Positions 35,218 through 43,229 of a stretch of DNA of 64,000 bases are shown here, one piece after another. Under the pieces are notes generated by a model, which saw nothing but the letters and a program-made list of their open reading frames with translations, was not told the origin of the DNA and made no database searches. Each line of letters opens with the position of its first letter. Position 1 is the first letter of the stretch. The stretch is from Methylocystis iwaonis (lineage in GTDB: Bacteria > Pseudomonadota > Alphaproteobacteria > Rhizobiales > Beijerinckiaceae), in contig NZ_AP027142.1 of NCBI RefSeq assembly GCF_027925385.1, forward strand, positions 974,001-1,038,000, written 5' to 3'. A program made the translations under genes and the position numbers.

Positions 35218-35248
35218 CCCCCGGCGACGCTTTCGCCGGGCCTTTATT
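35218..35248 (+). terminator. Rho-independent terminator after the HerA-like gene
   Basis: The stem CCCGGCGA/TCGCCGGG (35220-35240) has a short CGCTT loop and is followed by CCTTTATT. The T-run is short, so termination may be partial. Confidence 0.7.
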
Positions 35249-35317
35249 ACGGAATCTTAATCCCGACTTTAGCGAGTTGTCACGTAGCGGTCATTTTCCT
35301 GCCCGTCGTTTCCGGCC

Positions 35318-35323
35318 TATACT
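35318..35323 (+). promoter_or_regulatory. Candidate -10 box of the rpoH promoter
   Basis: TATACT lies about 80 bases before the rpoH ATG. The region 17 bases upstream (TTTCCT) is a poor -35, so an activator or an alternative sigma factor may be involved. The call rests on the -10 hexamer and its position only. Confidence 0.35.
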
Positions 35324-35403
35324 ATCCTCGTTGCGATCGGCGAATGCGCGATCGACCGTCGCGGGCTTGCCGCCCCGGGAGCCCGTCAGGGGAGGGACGA
35401 GAT

Positions 35404-36288
35404 ATGGCGAATACTTTGCCCATCGTCGCGGAAGGCGGGCTCGCCCGTTACCTTGCCGAAATCCGCCGGTTCCCGATGCTGGAGCCGCAGCAGGAATATA
35501 TGCTCGCCAAGCGTTGGCGCGAACATGAAGACCCGAAGGCCGCTCACGCGCTTGTCACCTCGCATCTGCGCCTCGTGGCCAAGATCGCCATGGGCTATCG
35601 CGGCTACGGCCTGCCGATCGGCGAGATCGTCTCGGAGGGCAATGTCGGCCTGATGCAGGCCGTCAAGCGCTTCGAGCCGGACCGCGGCTTCCGCCTCGCT
35701 ACCTATGCGATGTGGTGGATCCGCGCCTCGATTCAAGAATACATCCTGCGCTCCTGGTCGCTCGTGAAAATGGGCACGACGGCGAGCCAGAAGAAGCTCT
35801 TCTTCAATCTGCGCAAGGCCAAGAGCCGCATCTCCGCTTTCGAGGAGGGCGATCTGCGGCCCGAGAATGTCGAGAAGATCGCGACGCGTCTCGGCGTCTC
35901 GCAGCAGGACGTGATCGAGATGAACCGCCGCATGGGCGGCGACGCCTCGCTCAACGCCCCGCTGCGGGAGGAGGGCGAAGGCGAATGGCAGGACTGGCTC
36001 GTCGACGAGAGCGACGACCAGGAGCGCATTCTCGCCGCGCAGGAGGAGAGCAACAATCGCTTGAAGGCGTTGCGCGGCGCGCTCGACGTGCTCAACCCGC
36101 GCGAACGCCGCATCTTCGAGGCGCGCCGCCTCGCCGACGATCCGGTGACGCTCGAGGCGCTTTCCGAAGAATTCGGCGTCTCCCGCGAGCGCGTCCGCCA
36201 GATCGAGGTCCGCGCCTTCGAGAAAGTGCAGGCGGCGGTGAAGACCGGCGTGGCGCGGATCGAAGAGACGCACGCCGCGGCGATGTGA
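35404..36288 (+). CDS. rpoH: RNA polymerase heat-shock sigma factor sigma-32
   Basis: 294 aa from ATG 35404 (MANTLPIV), preceded by GGGGAGGGACGAG; the upstream ATG 35344 is disfavoured. Region 2 includes MWWIRASIQEYILRSWSLVKMGTTASQKKLFFNLRKAKSRI, with the RpoH box (QKKLFFNLR), which distinguishes it from RpoD. Region 4 ends in SEEFGVSRERVRQIEVRAFEKVQ. It directs transcription of chaperone and protease genes on heat or unfolded-protein stress. Alphaproteobacteria often carry more than one RpoH; only one is seen here. Single-gene unit. Confidence 0.95.
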   Translation: MANTLPIVAEGGLARYLAEIRRFPMLEPQQEYMLAKRWREHEDPKAAHALVTSHLRLVAKIAMGYRGYGLPIGEIVSEGNVGLMQAVKRFEPDRGFRLATYAMWWIRASIQEYILRSWSLVKMGTTASQKKLFFNLRKAKSRISAFEEGDLRPENVEKIATRLGVSQQDVIEMNRRMGGDASLNAPLREEGEGEWQDWLVDESDDQERILAAQEESNNRLKALRGALDVLNPRERRIFEARRLADDPVTLEALSEEFGVSRERVRQIEVRAFEKVQAAVKTGVARIEETHAAAM

Positions 36289-36768
36289 GGGGGCGAGAGC
36301 CCCTTCACGCGCTCTCCCCGTCATTGCGAGCGAAGCGAAGCAATCCAGGGCCACGATGAGGCTCTGGATTGCTTTTCTTCGCTCGCAGTGAGTAAGCGGC
36401 GTTAGCGCGCTTTCCGCTCGCATGGAATCATACGAGATCCGCTTGATTGGTTCGGTGTCATTCCCGACGCTCGCGCAGCGAGCGATCGGGAATCCAGAGC
36501 CAAACCAGCGCTTTTGTGGCTCTGGATTCCCGATCGGGCCTTCGGCCCGTCGGGAATGACAAGCCCCAATCCGAGCTATTCAAACGGAAACGGTATCATG
36601 CGAGCGATGAGAAAGCGCGCAGATTCAGAAAGGAACGCGCGCTAAGCGGCGATGTCGAGGCGCTTCAGCTCGGCCTCGAACTCCAAACGAAGCTGATCCC
36701 GTTCGGCTTCCGGCAGCCAGTTCGACATTTGAGGGAAGAGCAGCCGCTTCGCTCGCAATGATGAACCT
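36289..36768. repeat. Repeat-filled gap after rpoH, with one complete MITE-like unit
   Basis: 36320-36392 is an 80-bp-family palindrome with a shortened right arm. 36428-36598 is the cleanest 171-bp MITE-like unit: it begins TCATACGAGATCCGCTTGAT and its other end, read in reverse, is TGATACCGTTTCCGTTTGAA, so the ends are imperfect inverted repeats. Palindromes at 36457-36560 form the middle. Beyond it a 28-codon minus-strand frame (36642-36728, MSNWLPEAERDQLRLEFEAE...) looks protein-like but is too short to call. Confidence 0.85.
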
Positions 36769-37845
36769 TTAACCGCAAATTCCCTTCAACGCATCCCACT
36801 CTTCCTCGCTCAAAAGCGGCGGCGCCGTTTCGCCTTTGTCGGCGGCTTTCAGCGCCTCCAGCCGGTCCGCGCTCAGCGGATGGTCGTGAAGAATGCTCGA
36901 CGGGCCGCCGCCGTCCGCGCCGGTGATGCGCACCAGCAATTCGCCCATGGGCTTTGCGGGCCGGCCGAGCGCGCCGAGCGTCCTGGCGGCGAAAGCGTCG
37001 GCCTGCGCCTCGTTGTCGCGCGAATAGGCGGCGGTGAACACGGAGTTGCCGATGACGACCATGGCCGAGCCCCCGGTCACGTCGCCGAAGACAAGGCTGA
37101 CGAGCATGGCCGCGCCGCCCGTCTCGACGAGGCGGCGCAGATGGTCGCGGTGCTCCAGATGCCCCAGCTCATGGGCCAGCACGCCAATGACTTCGTCCTG
37201 CGAGCGGGCCTTATCCAGCAAGCCGGAGAGCAGATAGACCTTGCCGCCGGGCAAGGCGAAGGCGTTCGGCGTCGTCGCGGCGACGACCTCGATCGTCGCG
37301 GGCAGGCGCAGATGGGCGGCGCCCTGGAGGCGGCGGGAGACCTTCTGCAAGGCCTCCACGCCCTTGGGCGCGTTGCAGCTTTTGCCGGAGAAGGTCTTGC
37401 GCGCTTCTTCGTCGGCGCTTTCGCCGAGTTTCTTTTCCCAGTCCACGGGAATGGCCGGGGCGATGAGGCCGGCCATGCGCGGCACGCCGCCCCAGAGAAA
37501 GGCGCCGAAGATCACGCTGGCGGCGAGGCCATAGACGAGCCTCTTGCGCCCTTCGAGGTTGGGCGCGTCCTTCTCGCCCAAAAGCAGGAGGCAGTGGCGC
37601 GCAATGTCGGCCTGCGTTTGCGGATCGTCGATTTCGAGCCGGGCGCCCTTCGGCGCGCCGAGCGCCGCGAGCCGCATGAGGCCGCCGGGCGGCGGCAGCC
37701 GGCGAACCTCCGCATAGGGCCAGGCCGCGACGAGGACGCCGTTTTCCACGATTTCGAGCGCGGGGCCGAAGATGAGCGTGACGGCGCGGCGTCTTTCGAC
37801 ATAGCCGTCGAAAAAACTGGCGCTGCCGGTCGCTTCCCTCGTCAC
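36769..37845 (-). CDS. M48-family membrane metalloprotease
   Basis: 358 aa from a GTG start (37845). The N-terminal ~110 residues are a cytoplasmic domain (LIFGPALEIVENGVLVAAWPYAEVRRL), followed by one membrane segment (residues ~125-145) and an M48 peptidase domain. Zinc ligands are HELGH at 225-229 and Glu279 in RDNEAQAD. The FALPGGKVYLLSGLLDKARSQDEVIGVLAHELGH block is typical of the BepA/LoiP/Oma1 group. The likely role is envelope protein quality control. It points toward rpoH, tail to tail. Confidence 0.9.
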   Translation of the reverse strand: MTREATGSASFFDGYVERRRAVTLIFGPALEIVENGVLVAAWPYAEVRRLPPPGGLMRLAALGAPKGARLEIDDPQTQADIARHCLLLLGEKDAPNLEGRKRLVYGLAASVIFGAFLWGGVPRMAGLIAPAIPVDWEKKLGESADEEARKTFSGKSCNAPKGVEALQKVSRRLQGAAHLRLPATIEVVAATTPNAFALPGGKVYLLSGLLDKARSQDEVIGVLAHELGHLEHRDHLRRLVETGGAAMLVSLVFGDVTGGSAMVVIGNSVFTAAYSRDNEAQADAFAARTLGALGRPAKPMGELLVRITGADGGGPSSILHDHPLSADRLEALKAADKGETAPPLLSEEEWDALKGICG

Positions 37846-37936
37846 GCGCCCCTCCTCGACCGAAGGCTAGCACCGCGAGAGCCAAAGATAAAACGCGGCG
37901 CTATATTGAAAGGCGAAGCGCAGCGGGAGATCGATT

Positions 37937-38626
37937 ATGTCGCATTGGTTTATCGCCGGCGCGAGCCGGGGCATTGGTTTGGAGCTGGCGCGCCAGCTCG
38001 CGCTCAGGGGCGCGCGCGTCACCGCGAGCGTGCGGAGCGAAAACGGCCGCGCGGCCTTGCAGGAGGCGCTGGCGCCGCTGGGCGACAGGGGGCAAATTCT
38101 CATCTTCGACACGCGCGACGCGGCGCAAATTCATGCGGCCGCCGCGGAGGTGAGCGAGCCGATCGACGCGCTTGTCGCCAACGCCGGCGCCTATGGGCCG
38201 CAGCGCCAATCGACGCTCGATATGGATTTCGACGGCGTGCTCGATCTCGTCAACATCAATACGCTGGGGCCTTTGCGCGTCGTTCAGGCGTTTCTGCCGC
38301 TTCTGCGGCAGGGCGAGCGGCCGCGCATCGCGGTGATGTCGAGCGTGCTGGGCTCCATGGCGCTGGAAGGGACGTTCAACGTCGGCTACCGCCTCTCCAA
38401 AGCCGGGCTCAACAAGATCGTTCAATGTCTCGCCGACGATCTGAAGCCCGAGGGCGTCGCGGTCATTTCCATGCATCCGGGCTGGGTGCGCACCGACATG
38501 GGCGGGCCCGACGCGCCGGTCGGCGTCGAGGAAAGCGCCGCAGGAATCATTGGCGTCGTCGAGCGACTGACGCTCGCGGATACGCGGCGGTTCGTCGATT
38601 ACAAGGGCGCGGAAATCGATTGGTGA
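37937..38626 (+). CDS. Short-chain dehydrogenase/reductase
   Basis: 229 aa, the length of a C-factor/CsgA-like SDR. The nucleotide-binding glycine motif is AGASRGIG (residues 7-14), NAG is at 82-84, and the catalytic Tyr151 and Lys155 lie in YRLSK after the Ser in VMSSVLGS. The motif HPGWVRTDMGG is characteristic of this subgroup. Substrate unknown. The gene is divergent from the M48 protease with ~90 bp between, and is followed by the BIME repeat and the first IS4 copy. Confidence 0.9.
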   Translation: MSHWFIAGASRGIGLELARQLALRGARVTASVRSENGRAALQEALAPLGDRGQILIFDTRDAAQIHAAAAEVSEPIDALVANAGAYGPQRQSTLDMDFDGVLDLVNINTLGPLRVVQAFLPLLRQGERPRIAVMSSVLGSMALEGTFNVGYRLSKAGLNKIVQCLADDLKPEGVAVISMHPGWVRTDMGGPDAPVGVEESAAGIIGVVERLTLADTRRFVDYKGAEIDW

Positions 38627-38640
38627 GCGCGGCCGACAGG

Positions 38641-38775
38641 CCCTCTCCCCAACCCTCCCCCGCCATAGGGCGTCTGCAAGACGCCCGTCTCTCGACGGGC
38701 TATCGCGGGAGAGGGAGCGGTTCGTCGTCTTCATCAAGAATGCTGATCGTAAGCGTCCCCTCTCCCGCTTTAGCG
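38641..38775. repeat. BIME-like composite repeat with a nested hairpin, left of IS copy A
   Basis: The outer palindrome CCCTCCCCCGC...GCGGGAGAGGG holds a second palindrome in its loop (38663-38705, CATAGGGCGTC...GACGGGCTAT), of the same family as the rpoB-rpoC gap. A spacer (CGTCTTCATCAAGAATGCTG) leads to the second BIME palindrome, which breaks at its loop where the IS begins and resumes at 40066-40095. Confidence 0.85.
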
Positions 38776-40065
38776 CAGGGCTGTCCGGGGAATGAGTCGA
38801 AAGGTCGCGGGCGCATGCCCGGTTTTCCCGACGGTTGTCGGGTATTTTCCGGTTGTCGAGACTGGAAAAAAGGACCGGACATGCCCGTGCACTCTACTGT
38901 ATTCGCCCAACTGCTCAAGCCGGTCGATCGGCGCGCCTTCAAGCAGATCGTCGAGCGGCATGGCGGCGACGCCTACGACAAATCCTTCAAGAGCTGGGAT
39001 CACCTCGTCGCGCTCATCTACGCCCAGCTTGCCGGGGTCTCCAGCCTGCGCGCCCTCGTTCCCGCCTTCAACGCCGACGCGCGCGCGCATTATCACCTCG
39101 GGACGCGGCGGCTCGCGCGCACGACCCTTTCCGACGCCAACGCCCGCCGGCCCGTCGCCGTCTTCGCCGATCTCTTCGCCATGCTCTCCGGCGCGCTCGA
39201 CCGTCATACGCGCCGGGAGGGCGCGGACATGATCCGCCTCATCGATTCGACGCCCATCCCTTTGAGCAAATTCCTCGATTACGCCCGCTCCAACGGCCGC
39301 ACTCACGGCCTCAAAATGCACGTGGTCCATGACCCGCGCGCCAATCGGCCCCTTCGCGCGGAAGTCACGCCCGCCAATGTGAACGACATAGAGATCGGCA
39401 AGAAAACCGATATCGAGCCGGGCGCCGCTTATGTCTTCGACAAAGGCTATTGCGACTATCGCTGGTGGACCGAGATCGCCGCGCAAGGCGCTTTCTTCGT
39501 CACCCGGCCGAAGGCGAACGCCCGCTTCCGGGCGATCGCCGCCCGCCCGCTCGACCCCGAAAGCGCGCGGGGCGACGGCTTCGCCGTGATCGCCGACGAG
39601 GAGGTGGCGCTGGCCAGCAAAGGCGATTCCAAGCTGCCCATGCCGCTGCGGCGCATCACCGTGGAAAGAGACGAGGCCAAAGGCCGCATCGTCCTCATCG
39701 TCAACGACATGCGCCGCCCGGCCGCGGAAATCGCCGCGCTCTACAAGGGCCGCTGGGCAATCGAGCTGCTGTTCCGTTGGATCAAGCAGCATCTCAACAT
39801 CAAGAGCTTCATCGGCGAGGCCGAAAACGCCGTGCGCCTGCAGCTCTTCGCCGCGATGATCGCCTTCACCCTGCTGCGCATCGCCGCCTGCGTCCACAAG
39901 ATCGACATGGCGGCACTGCGTTTCGCCGAGCTCGTCGGCCGCTTCCTCTTCGACCGCCGGCCGATCGCGCTTATCGACAAGCCGCCAATCAGGCCCAAGC
40001 CCGGCCGAGACTTCTCTAGTCTGCAGCTCCAGCTCGCGGCCCTATGATTTCCCCGGACAGCCCTG
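38776..40065 (+). mobile_element. IS4-family insertion sequence, copy A
   Basis: 1290 bp. The terminal inverted repeats are CAGGGCTGTCCGGGGAA at the left and its complement at the right (38776-38792, 40049-40065). Copy B at 48670-49959 has the same length, an identical transposase and opposite orientation. No target-site duplication: the left flank is CGCTTTAGCG and the right flank is CGTGAAACGG. The insertion is in the loop of a BIME palindrome. Confidence 0.95.
38881..40047 (+). CDS. IS4-family transposase (DUF4372 + DDE), copy A
   Basis: 388 aa from ATG 38881 with an AAGGA site. The N-terminal DUF4372-like domain (FAQLLKPVDRRAFKQIVERHGGD, SWDHLVALIYAQLAG) precedes the DDE core: Asp122 in LIDSTPIPL, Asp187 in YVFDKGY, and Glu295 in YKGRWAIELLFRWIK, which matches the IS4 Y-R-E-K spacing. 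The frame is complete and identical in copy B, so it is probably active or recently so. Confidence 0.95.
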   Translation: MPVHSTVFAQLLKPVDRRAFKQIVERHGGDAYDKSFKSWDHLVALIYAQLAGVSSLRALVPAFNADARAHYHLGTRRLARTTLSDANARRPVAVFADLFAMLSGALDRHTRREGADMIRLIDSTPIPLSKFLDYARSNGRTHGLKMHVVHDPRANRPLRAEVTPANVNDIEIGKKTDIEPGAAYVFDKGYCDYRWWTEIAAQGAFFVTRPKANARFRAIAARPLDPESARGDGFAVIADEEVALASKGDSKLPMPLRRITVERDEAKGRIVLIVNDMRRPAAEIAALYKGRWAIELLFRWIKQHLNIKSFIGEAENAVRLQLFAAMIAFTLLRIAACVHKIDMAALRFAELVGRFLFDRRPIALIDKPPIRPKPGRDFSSLQLQLAAL

Positions 40066-40095
40066 CGTGAAACGGGGGAGGGACAGGGAGGGGGC
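40066..40095. repeat. BIME arm right of IS copy A
   Basis: CGTGAAACGGGGGAGGGACAG and the G-rich tail form the second half of the palindrome split by copy A. The 30 bases are identical to the complement of 48640-48669 next to copy B. Confidence 0.8.
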
Positions 40096-40193
40096 GCCTC
40101 CTCATTGTCGATGGCTATGAAGGCTTGCATCGCGCGGCGTCTACAACAAGACGGACTACGAACCGCAGGAATGAAACCCGACAGGAAGTTCGA

Positions 40194-40730
40194 ATGGACA
40201 TTGTCGAAACCGACCGGCTGATTTTGAGAAACTTTAGGCAGGGCGACGCCGCCAATCTGTTTGCCTATCTGCGTCAACCCAGGTCGAATTGTTTCGTCTC
40301 ACTCAGACTTGCGGATATCGACGCCGCGCAAGCGGAAGTGGAGACGCGCAGTCGCAGTGATGAGCATATCGCTGTGTGCTTGCGGGGCGTCGACAGGCTG
40401 ATCGGCGATTTGTTCTGCGTCCATGAGCCGCCCGACACATTTTCTGTGGGGTGGAACTTCAACGCGGATTTTGGCGGCGCCGGCTACGCCACCGAAGCCG
40501 CGCGGGCGCTCGTCGAGTATTTGTTCACGGTGAAGCAGGCCCGGCGTCTCTACGCCTATGTGGAAGAAGACAATGTCGCCTCGCAGCGCCTGTGCGAAAG
40601 ATTGGGGATGCGGAGGGAGGGGCTGTTCAGAGAGTTCGTGTCCTTCGTGACCGATGACGACGGCGCCCAAATATTCGAGAACACGATGCAATACGCCATC
40701 CTGCGTAAAGAGTGGACGGCGCGACGATAG
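40194..40730 (+). CDS. GNAT acetyltransferase (RimJ/RimL type)
   Basis: 178 aa from ATG 40194 behind ACAGGAAG. It opens with ETDRLILRNFRQGDAANLFAYL, the usual start of Acetyltransf_3 (RimJ/RimL-like) proteins. Motif A is GGAGYATEAARALVEYLF and motif B is VEEDNVASQRLCERLGMRREG. Likely an acetyl-CoA-dependent acetyltransferase for a small molecule or protein N-terminus. It stands alone between the IS and a convergent ABC transporter operon. Confidence 0.9.
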   Translation: MDIVETDRLILRNFRQGDAANLFAYLRQPRSNCFVSLRLADIDAAQAEVETRSRSDEHIAVCLRGVDRLIGDLFCVHEPPDTFSVGWNFNADFGGAGYATEAARALVEYLFTVKQARRLYAYVEEDNVASQRLCERLGMRREGLFREFVSFVTDDDGAQIFENTMQYAILRKEWTARR

Positions 40731-40759
40731 CCGTCCAGGTCTTCCAGCTTGTTGTTCGA

Positions 40760-41512
40760 CTATGAAGGCTGGCGACGCGCCGCGGCCAACGCCTCGCGCG
40801 CTTGCGCCTCCAGCGTCTCGGCCGCTTCCTTGCTGAGCCGCCCCCTTGGCGTCGCAATATCGAGCGTCGCGACGACGCGGGCGGGGCGCGGCGAGAGCAG
40901 GAAAATCCGGTCCGCGAGCGCGATCGCCTCGGCGATGTCGTGCGTCACGATCAGCGTCGTGATGCGTTTCTCCTCGATCAGCGCTGCGATCTTGTCGCGC
41001 AGCGCGCGCGCGAGCGCGGCGTCGAGCGACACGAGCGGCTCGTCGAGGATGAGAAGGTCGGGTTTGAGGGCGAGCGCCCGCGCGAGCGCCGCGCGCCGCG
41101 CCAGGCCGAGCGACAATTCGCCCGGATAATGCGTTGCATGCTCGCCAAGCGAGAGTTCGTCGAGCAGCGCGGCGATCTCATCCTCGCTCGCTTCCGGCGC
41201 GGCGATGCGGATATTGTCGGCGACGCTGCGCCAGGGCAGCAGGCGGGGCTCCTGAAACACCATGCCGAGCCGGCCATGGGCGGGCAAATGAATATCGCCG
41301 GCATAATCATGGTCGAGCCCGGCGATCAGCCGCAGCAAAGTCGTCTTGCCGCAGCCCGAGGGGCCGACGAGGGCGCCCGCCTGTCCGATCGGCAGAGTCA
41401 GGCGCAGATCGTCGAGCGCGCGCAACGCCCGCCCGTCGGCGCTCCTGTGATCCTTATGCGCGATCGCGACGTCGAGCGCCGCCGCGCCGCCAGCGGGCGA
41501 CATGTCGTTCAA
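40760..41512 (-). CDS. ABC transporter ATP-binding protein (SsuB/TauB type) with LSLGL signature
   Basis: 250 aa. Walker A GPSGCGKTT is at residues 50-58 and Walker B is LLILDE. The signature is LSLGL at 133-137 instead of LSGGQ; from memory, a subset of nitrate/sulfonate-type ATPases has LSLGM, so this is a variant rather than a defect. The start (ATG 41512 or 41503) lies inside the permease coding end, an overlap of 50-59 bases. Third gene of a binding protein-permease-ATPase operon. It energises import of a small anion or sulfonate. Confidence 0.88.
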   Translation of the reverse strand: MNDMSPAGGAAALDVAIAHKDHRSADGRALRALDDLRLTLPIGQAGALVGPSGCGKTTLLRLIAGLDHDYAGDIHLPAHGRLGMVFQEPRLLPWRSVADNIRIAAPEASEDEIAALLDELSLGEHATHYPGELSLGLARRAALARALALKPDLLILDEPLVSLDAALARALRDKIAALIEEKRITTLIVTHDIAEAIALADRIFLLSPRPARVVATLDIATPRGRLSKEAAETLEAQAREALAAARRQPS

Positions 41513-42209
41513 GGGGCTGCACCAGAAAGGTTTCGACGGCGAGCATGAGGCCGACGAAGGGAAGAGCGTAGGCGAACAGCAGCTTCATGTCGAATTGCTG
41601 GAACGCCATATTGATCTCGAAGCCCACGCCGTTGGAGCGCCCGAGCAGCTCGACGACGAGCACGATCTTCCACACGAGCGAGAGGCCTGAGCGCGTCGCC
41701 GCGGCGAAATAGGGCGCAAGCTGCGGCAGGACGACATGCTGCAACCGCACGGCCGGTGAGAATTTGAAGGCCTGCGCCATTTCCTCGAGCTGCGGATCGA
41801 GCGCGCGGGCGCCTTCGCGGATCATGACGACGGCGTTCGGCAGCTTGTTGAGCGCGACGGCGCCGATGGCGGCCGCCTCCGTCAAGCCCGCCCAGACATA
41901 GGCCAAGACGATCACGACCAGCGCCGGCAGATTGAGCAGCGCGACGAGCCAGGGGTCGAGCAGGCGGTCGGCGATCCTGTTGCGGCCCATCAGGTAGCCG
42001 ATCGCCGCGCCGAGGCTCATGGCGAGAACGAAAGCCGCGATCACGCGCGCGAGCGTGATCGCGAGATTGGAGAATAGCGCGCCGGAACGCGCTTCCTCCA
42101 TGATCGCCTGGAATACGAGCGCCGGCCCCGGCAGGCGCCGCGGCTCCGAGCACCAAGCGCCAATCTGCCAAAGGCCGAGAAGCGTCGCGAGCGATATGAG
42201 GCGGATCAA
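41454..42209 (-). CDS. ABC transporter permease (SsuC/TauC type)
   Basis: 251 aa from a TTG start at 42209, chosen because it overlaps the TGA of the binding-protein gene (TTGA) and leads directly into the first membrane segment (LIRLISLATLLGLWQIGAW). About six membrane segments. The EAA loop region is EEMAQAFKFSPAVRLQHVVLPQLAPYFAAATRSGLSL. The open frame extends upstream without a better start. Inner-membrane channel of the second NMT1/SsuABC-type transporter in this window. Confidence 0.87.
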   Translation of the reverse strand: MIRLISLATLLGLWQIGAWCSEPRRLPGPALVFQAIMEEARSGALFSNLAITLARVIAAFVLAMSLGAAIGYLMGRNRIADRLLDPWLVALLNLPALVVIVLAYVWAGLTEAAAIGAVALNKLPNAVVMIREGARALDPQLEEMAQAFKFSPAVRLQHVVLPQLAPYFAAATRSGLSLVWKIVLVVELLGRSNGVGFEINMAFQQFDMKLLFAYALPFVGLMLAVETFLVQPLERHVARWRRGGARRRDRA

Positions 42210-43171
42210 CGCGCGGCGGCCTCGCCGCCCTTGTAAAAGGTTCCCGGCGCGAGGGTTTTGCCGGGGCCGACGAGCTTCTCGCCCCCTGTCTCGGCCAGCA
42301 CCTTGTAGAGCGCGGCGGCGTCCTTCTCCTCCTCCGCAATCGGTCGCTTGGGGATGCCCGCGACATAGCGCTTGCGGTAGATGTCGAGCGTCGCGGCGTC
42401 CTTCTGGCCGATGCGGCTCGCGGCCGCCGCCCAGGCTTTGTCGTCCGTGGCGATGAGCGCTTTGGCTTTGCCCGTCATCGCGAAAAACCGGGCCAGCGCG
42501 TCCTTGTTTTTGGCGGCGAAAGCGTCGTCGAACACATAGCCGGTGATGACGACATTGCCTTTGGCGCCGAGCGCCTTCTCCACATCGACGATGTCGATCG
42601 CGCGCGCGAAACCCTTGCCTTCGAGGTCGGCCGCGAAATTCCAAAATTCCAGCGCCGCGTCGATTTCGCCCTGCAGGGCCTTTTCGGCGATGAGCGGCGG
42701 CGCGCCATAAAGAATGGTGGCGCTTTTCGCGAGATCGACGCCTTGCTTCAGCGCGAAGGCTTCGAGCATCAGCCAGCTTTTATCCAAAGGCCCGCCGGCG
42801 ACGCCGAGCTTCTTGCCGACGAGATCCTTCACGCTTTTGATCGAGGCGTCCCGCGTCATCACCGCGCCGACCCCGGTGGAGTAGGGGTAAAGCGTGAGCT
42901 TCGCGCCCTGGGCGCGCTCGCGCGCCACCCAGAGCCAGTCCGAAACGATAAGATCCGCGCTTCCGCCCTGAATGGCGATCTTGCCGGCCTCTGGCGAGGC
43001 AAGCTCCGTCACCTCGAGCTCCAGCCCTGCCTCCTTGTCGAGGCCGAAGGCCTTCACGACGGCCATCTCCCAGCCGGTCGTGCCGGTCTTCTGCAAGGCG
43101 AGCCGTAGTTTTTCCGCCTGCGCTGGCGCGGCGAAAAGAACAGCGGCGGCGAGAAAGGCGAGGCGTTTCAT
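42206..43171 (-). CDS. ABC transporter substrate-binding protein (SsuA/NMT1-like)
   Basis: 321 aa from ATG 43171 (GGAAAG site), which begins a clear signal peptide MKRLAFLAAAVLFAAPAQA; the frame extends upstream without coding character. The mature domain (KLRLALQKTGTTGWEMAVVKAFGLDKEAGLELEVTEL, GSADLIVSDWLWVARER) is of the NMT1-like group used for sulfonates, nitrate and related ligands. First gene of the operon with permease and ATPase. The ligand is unknown. Confidence 0.88.
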   Translation of the reverse strand: MKRLAFLAAAVLFAAPAQAEKLRLALQKTGTTGWEMAVVKAFGLDKEAGLELEVTELASPEAGKIAIQGGSADLIVSDWLWVARERAQGAKLTLYPYSTGVGAVMTRDASIKSVKDLVGKKLGVAGGPLDKSWLMLEAFALKQGVDLAKSATILYGAPPLIAEKALQGEIDAALEFWNFAADLEGKGFARAIDIVDVEKALGAKGNVVITGYVFDDAFAAKNKDALARFFAMTGKAKALIATDDKAWAAAASRIGQKDAATLDIYRKRYVAGIPKRPIAEEEKDAAALYKVLAETGGEKLVGPGKTLAPGTFYKGGEAAAR

Positions 43172-43229
43172 GTGCTTTCCTGGATTAGGGGCGATGGTCT
43201 TACCGCAGGAAAAGCCCTGCGTCGATGCG

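Noticed and set aside
36642..36728. A 28-codon minus-strand frame (MSNWLPEAERDQ...)
   Set aside because: The peptide looks amphipathic, but it has no convincing ribosome-binding site and is too short to support; left as a note in the gap entry.
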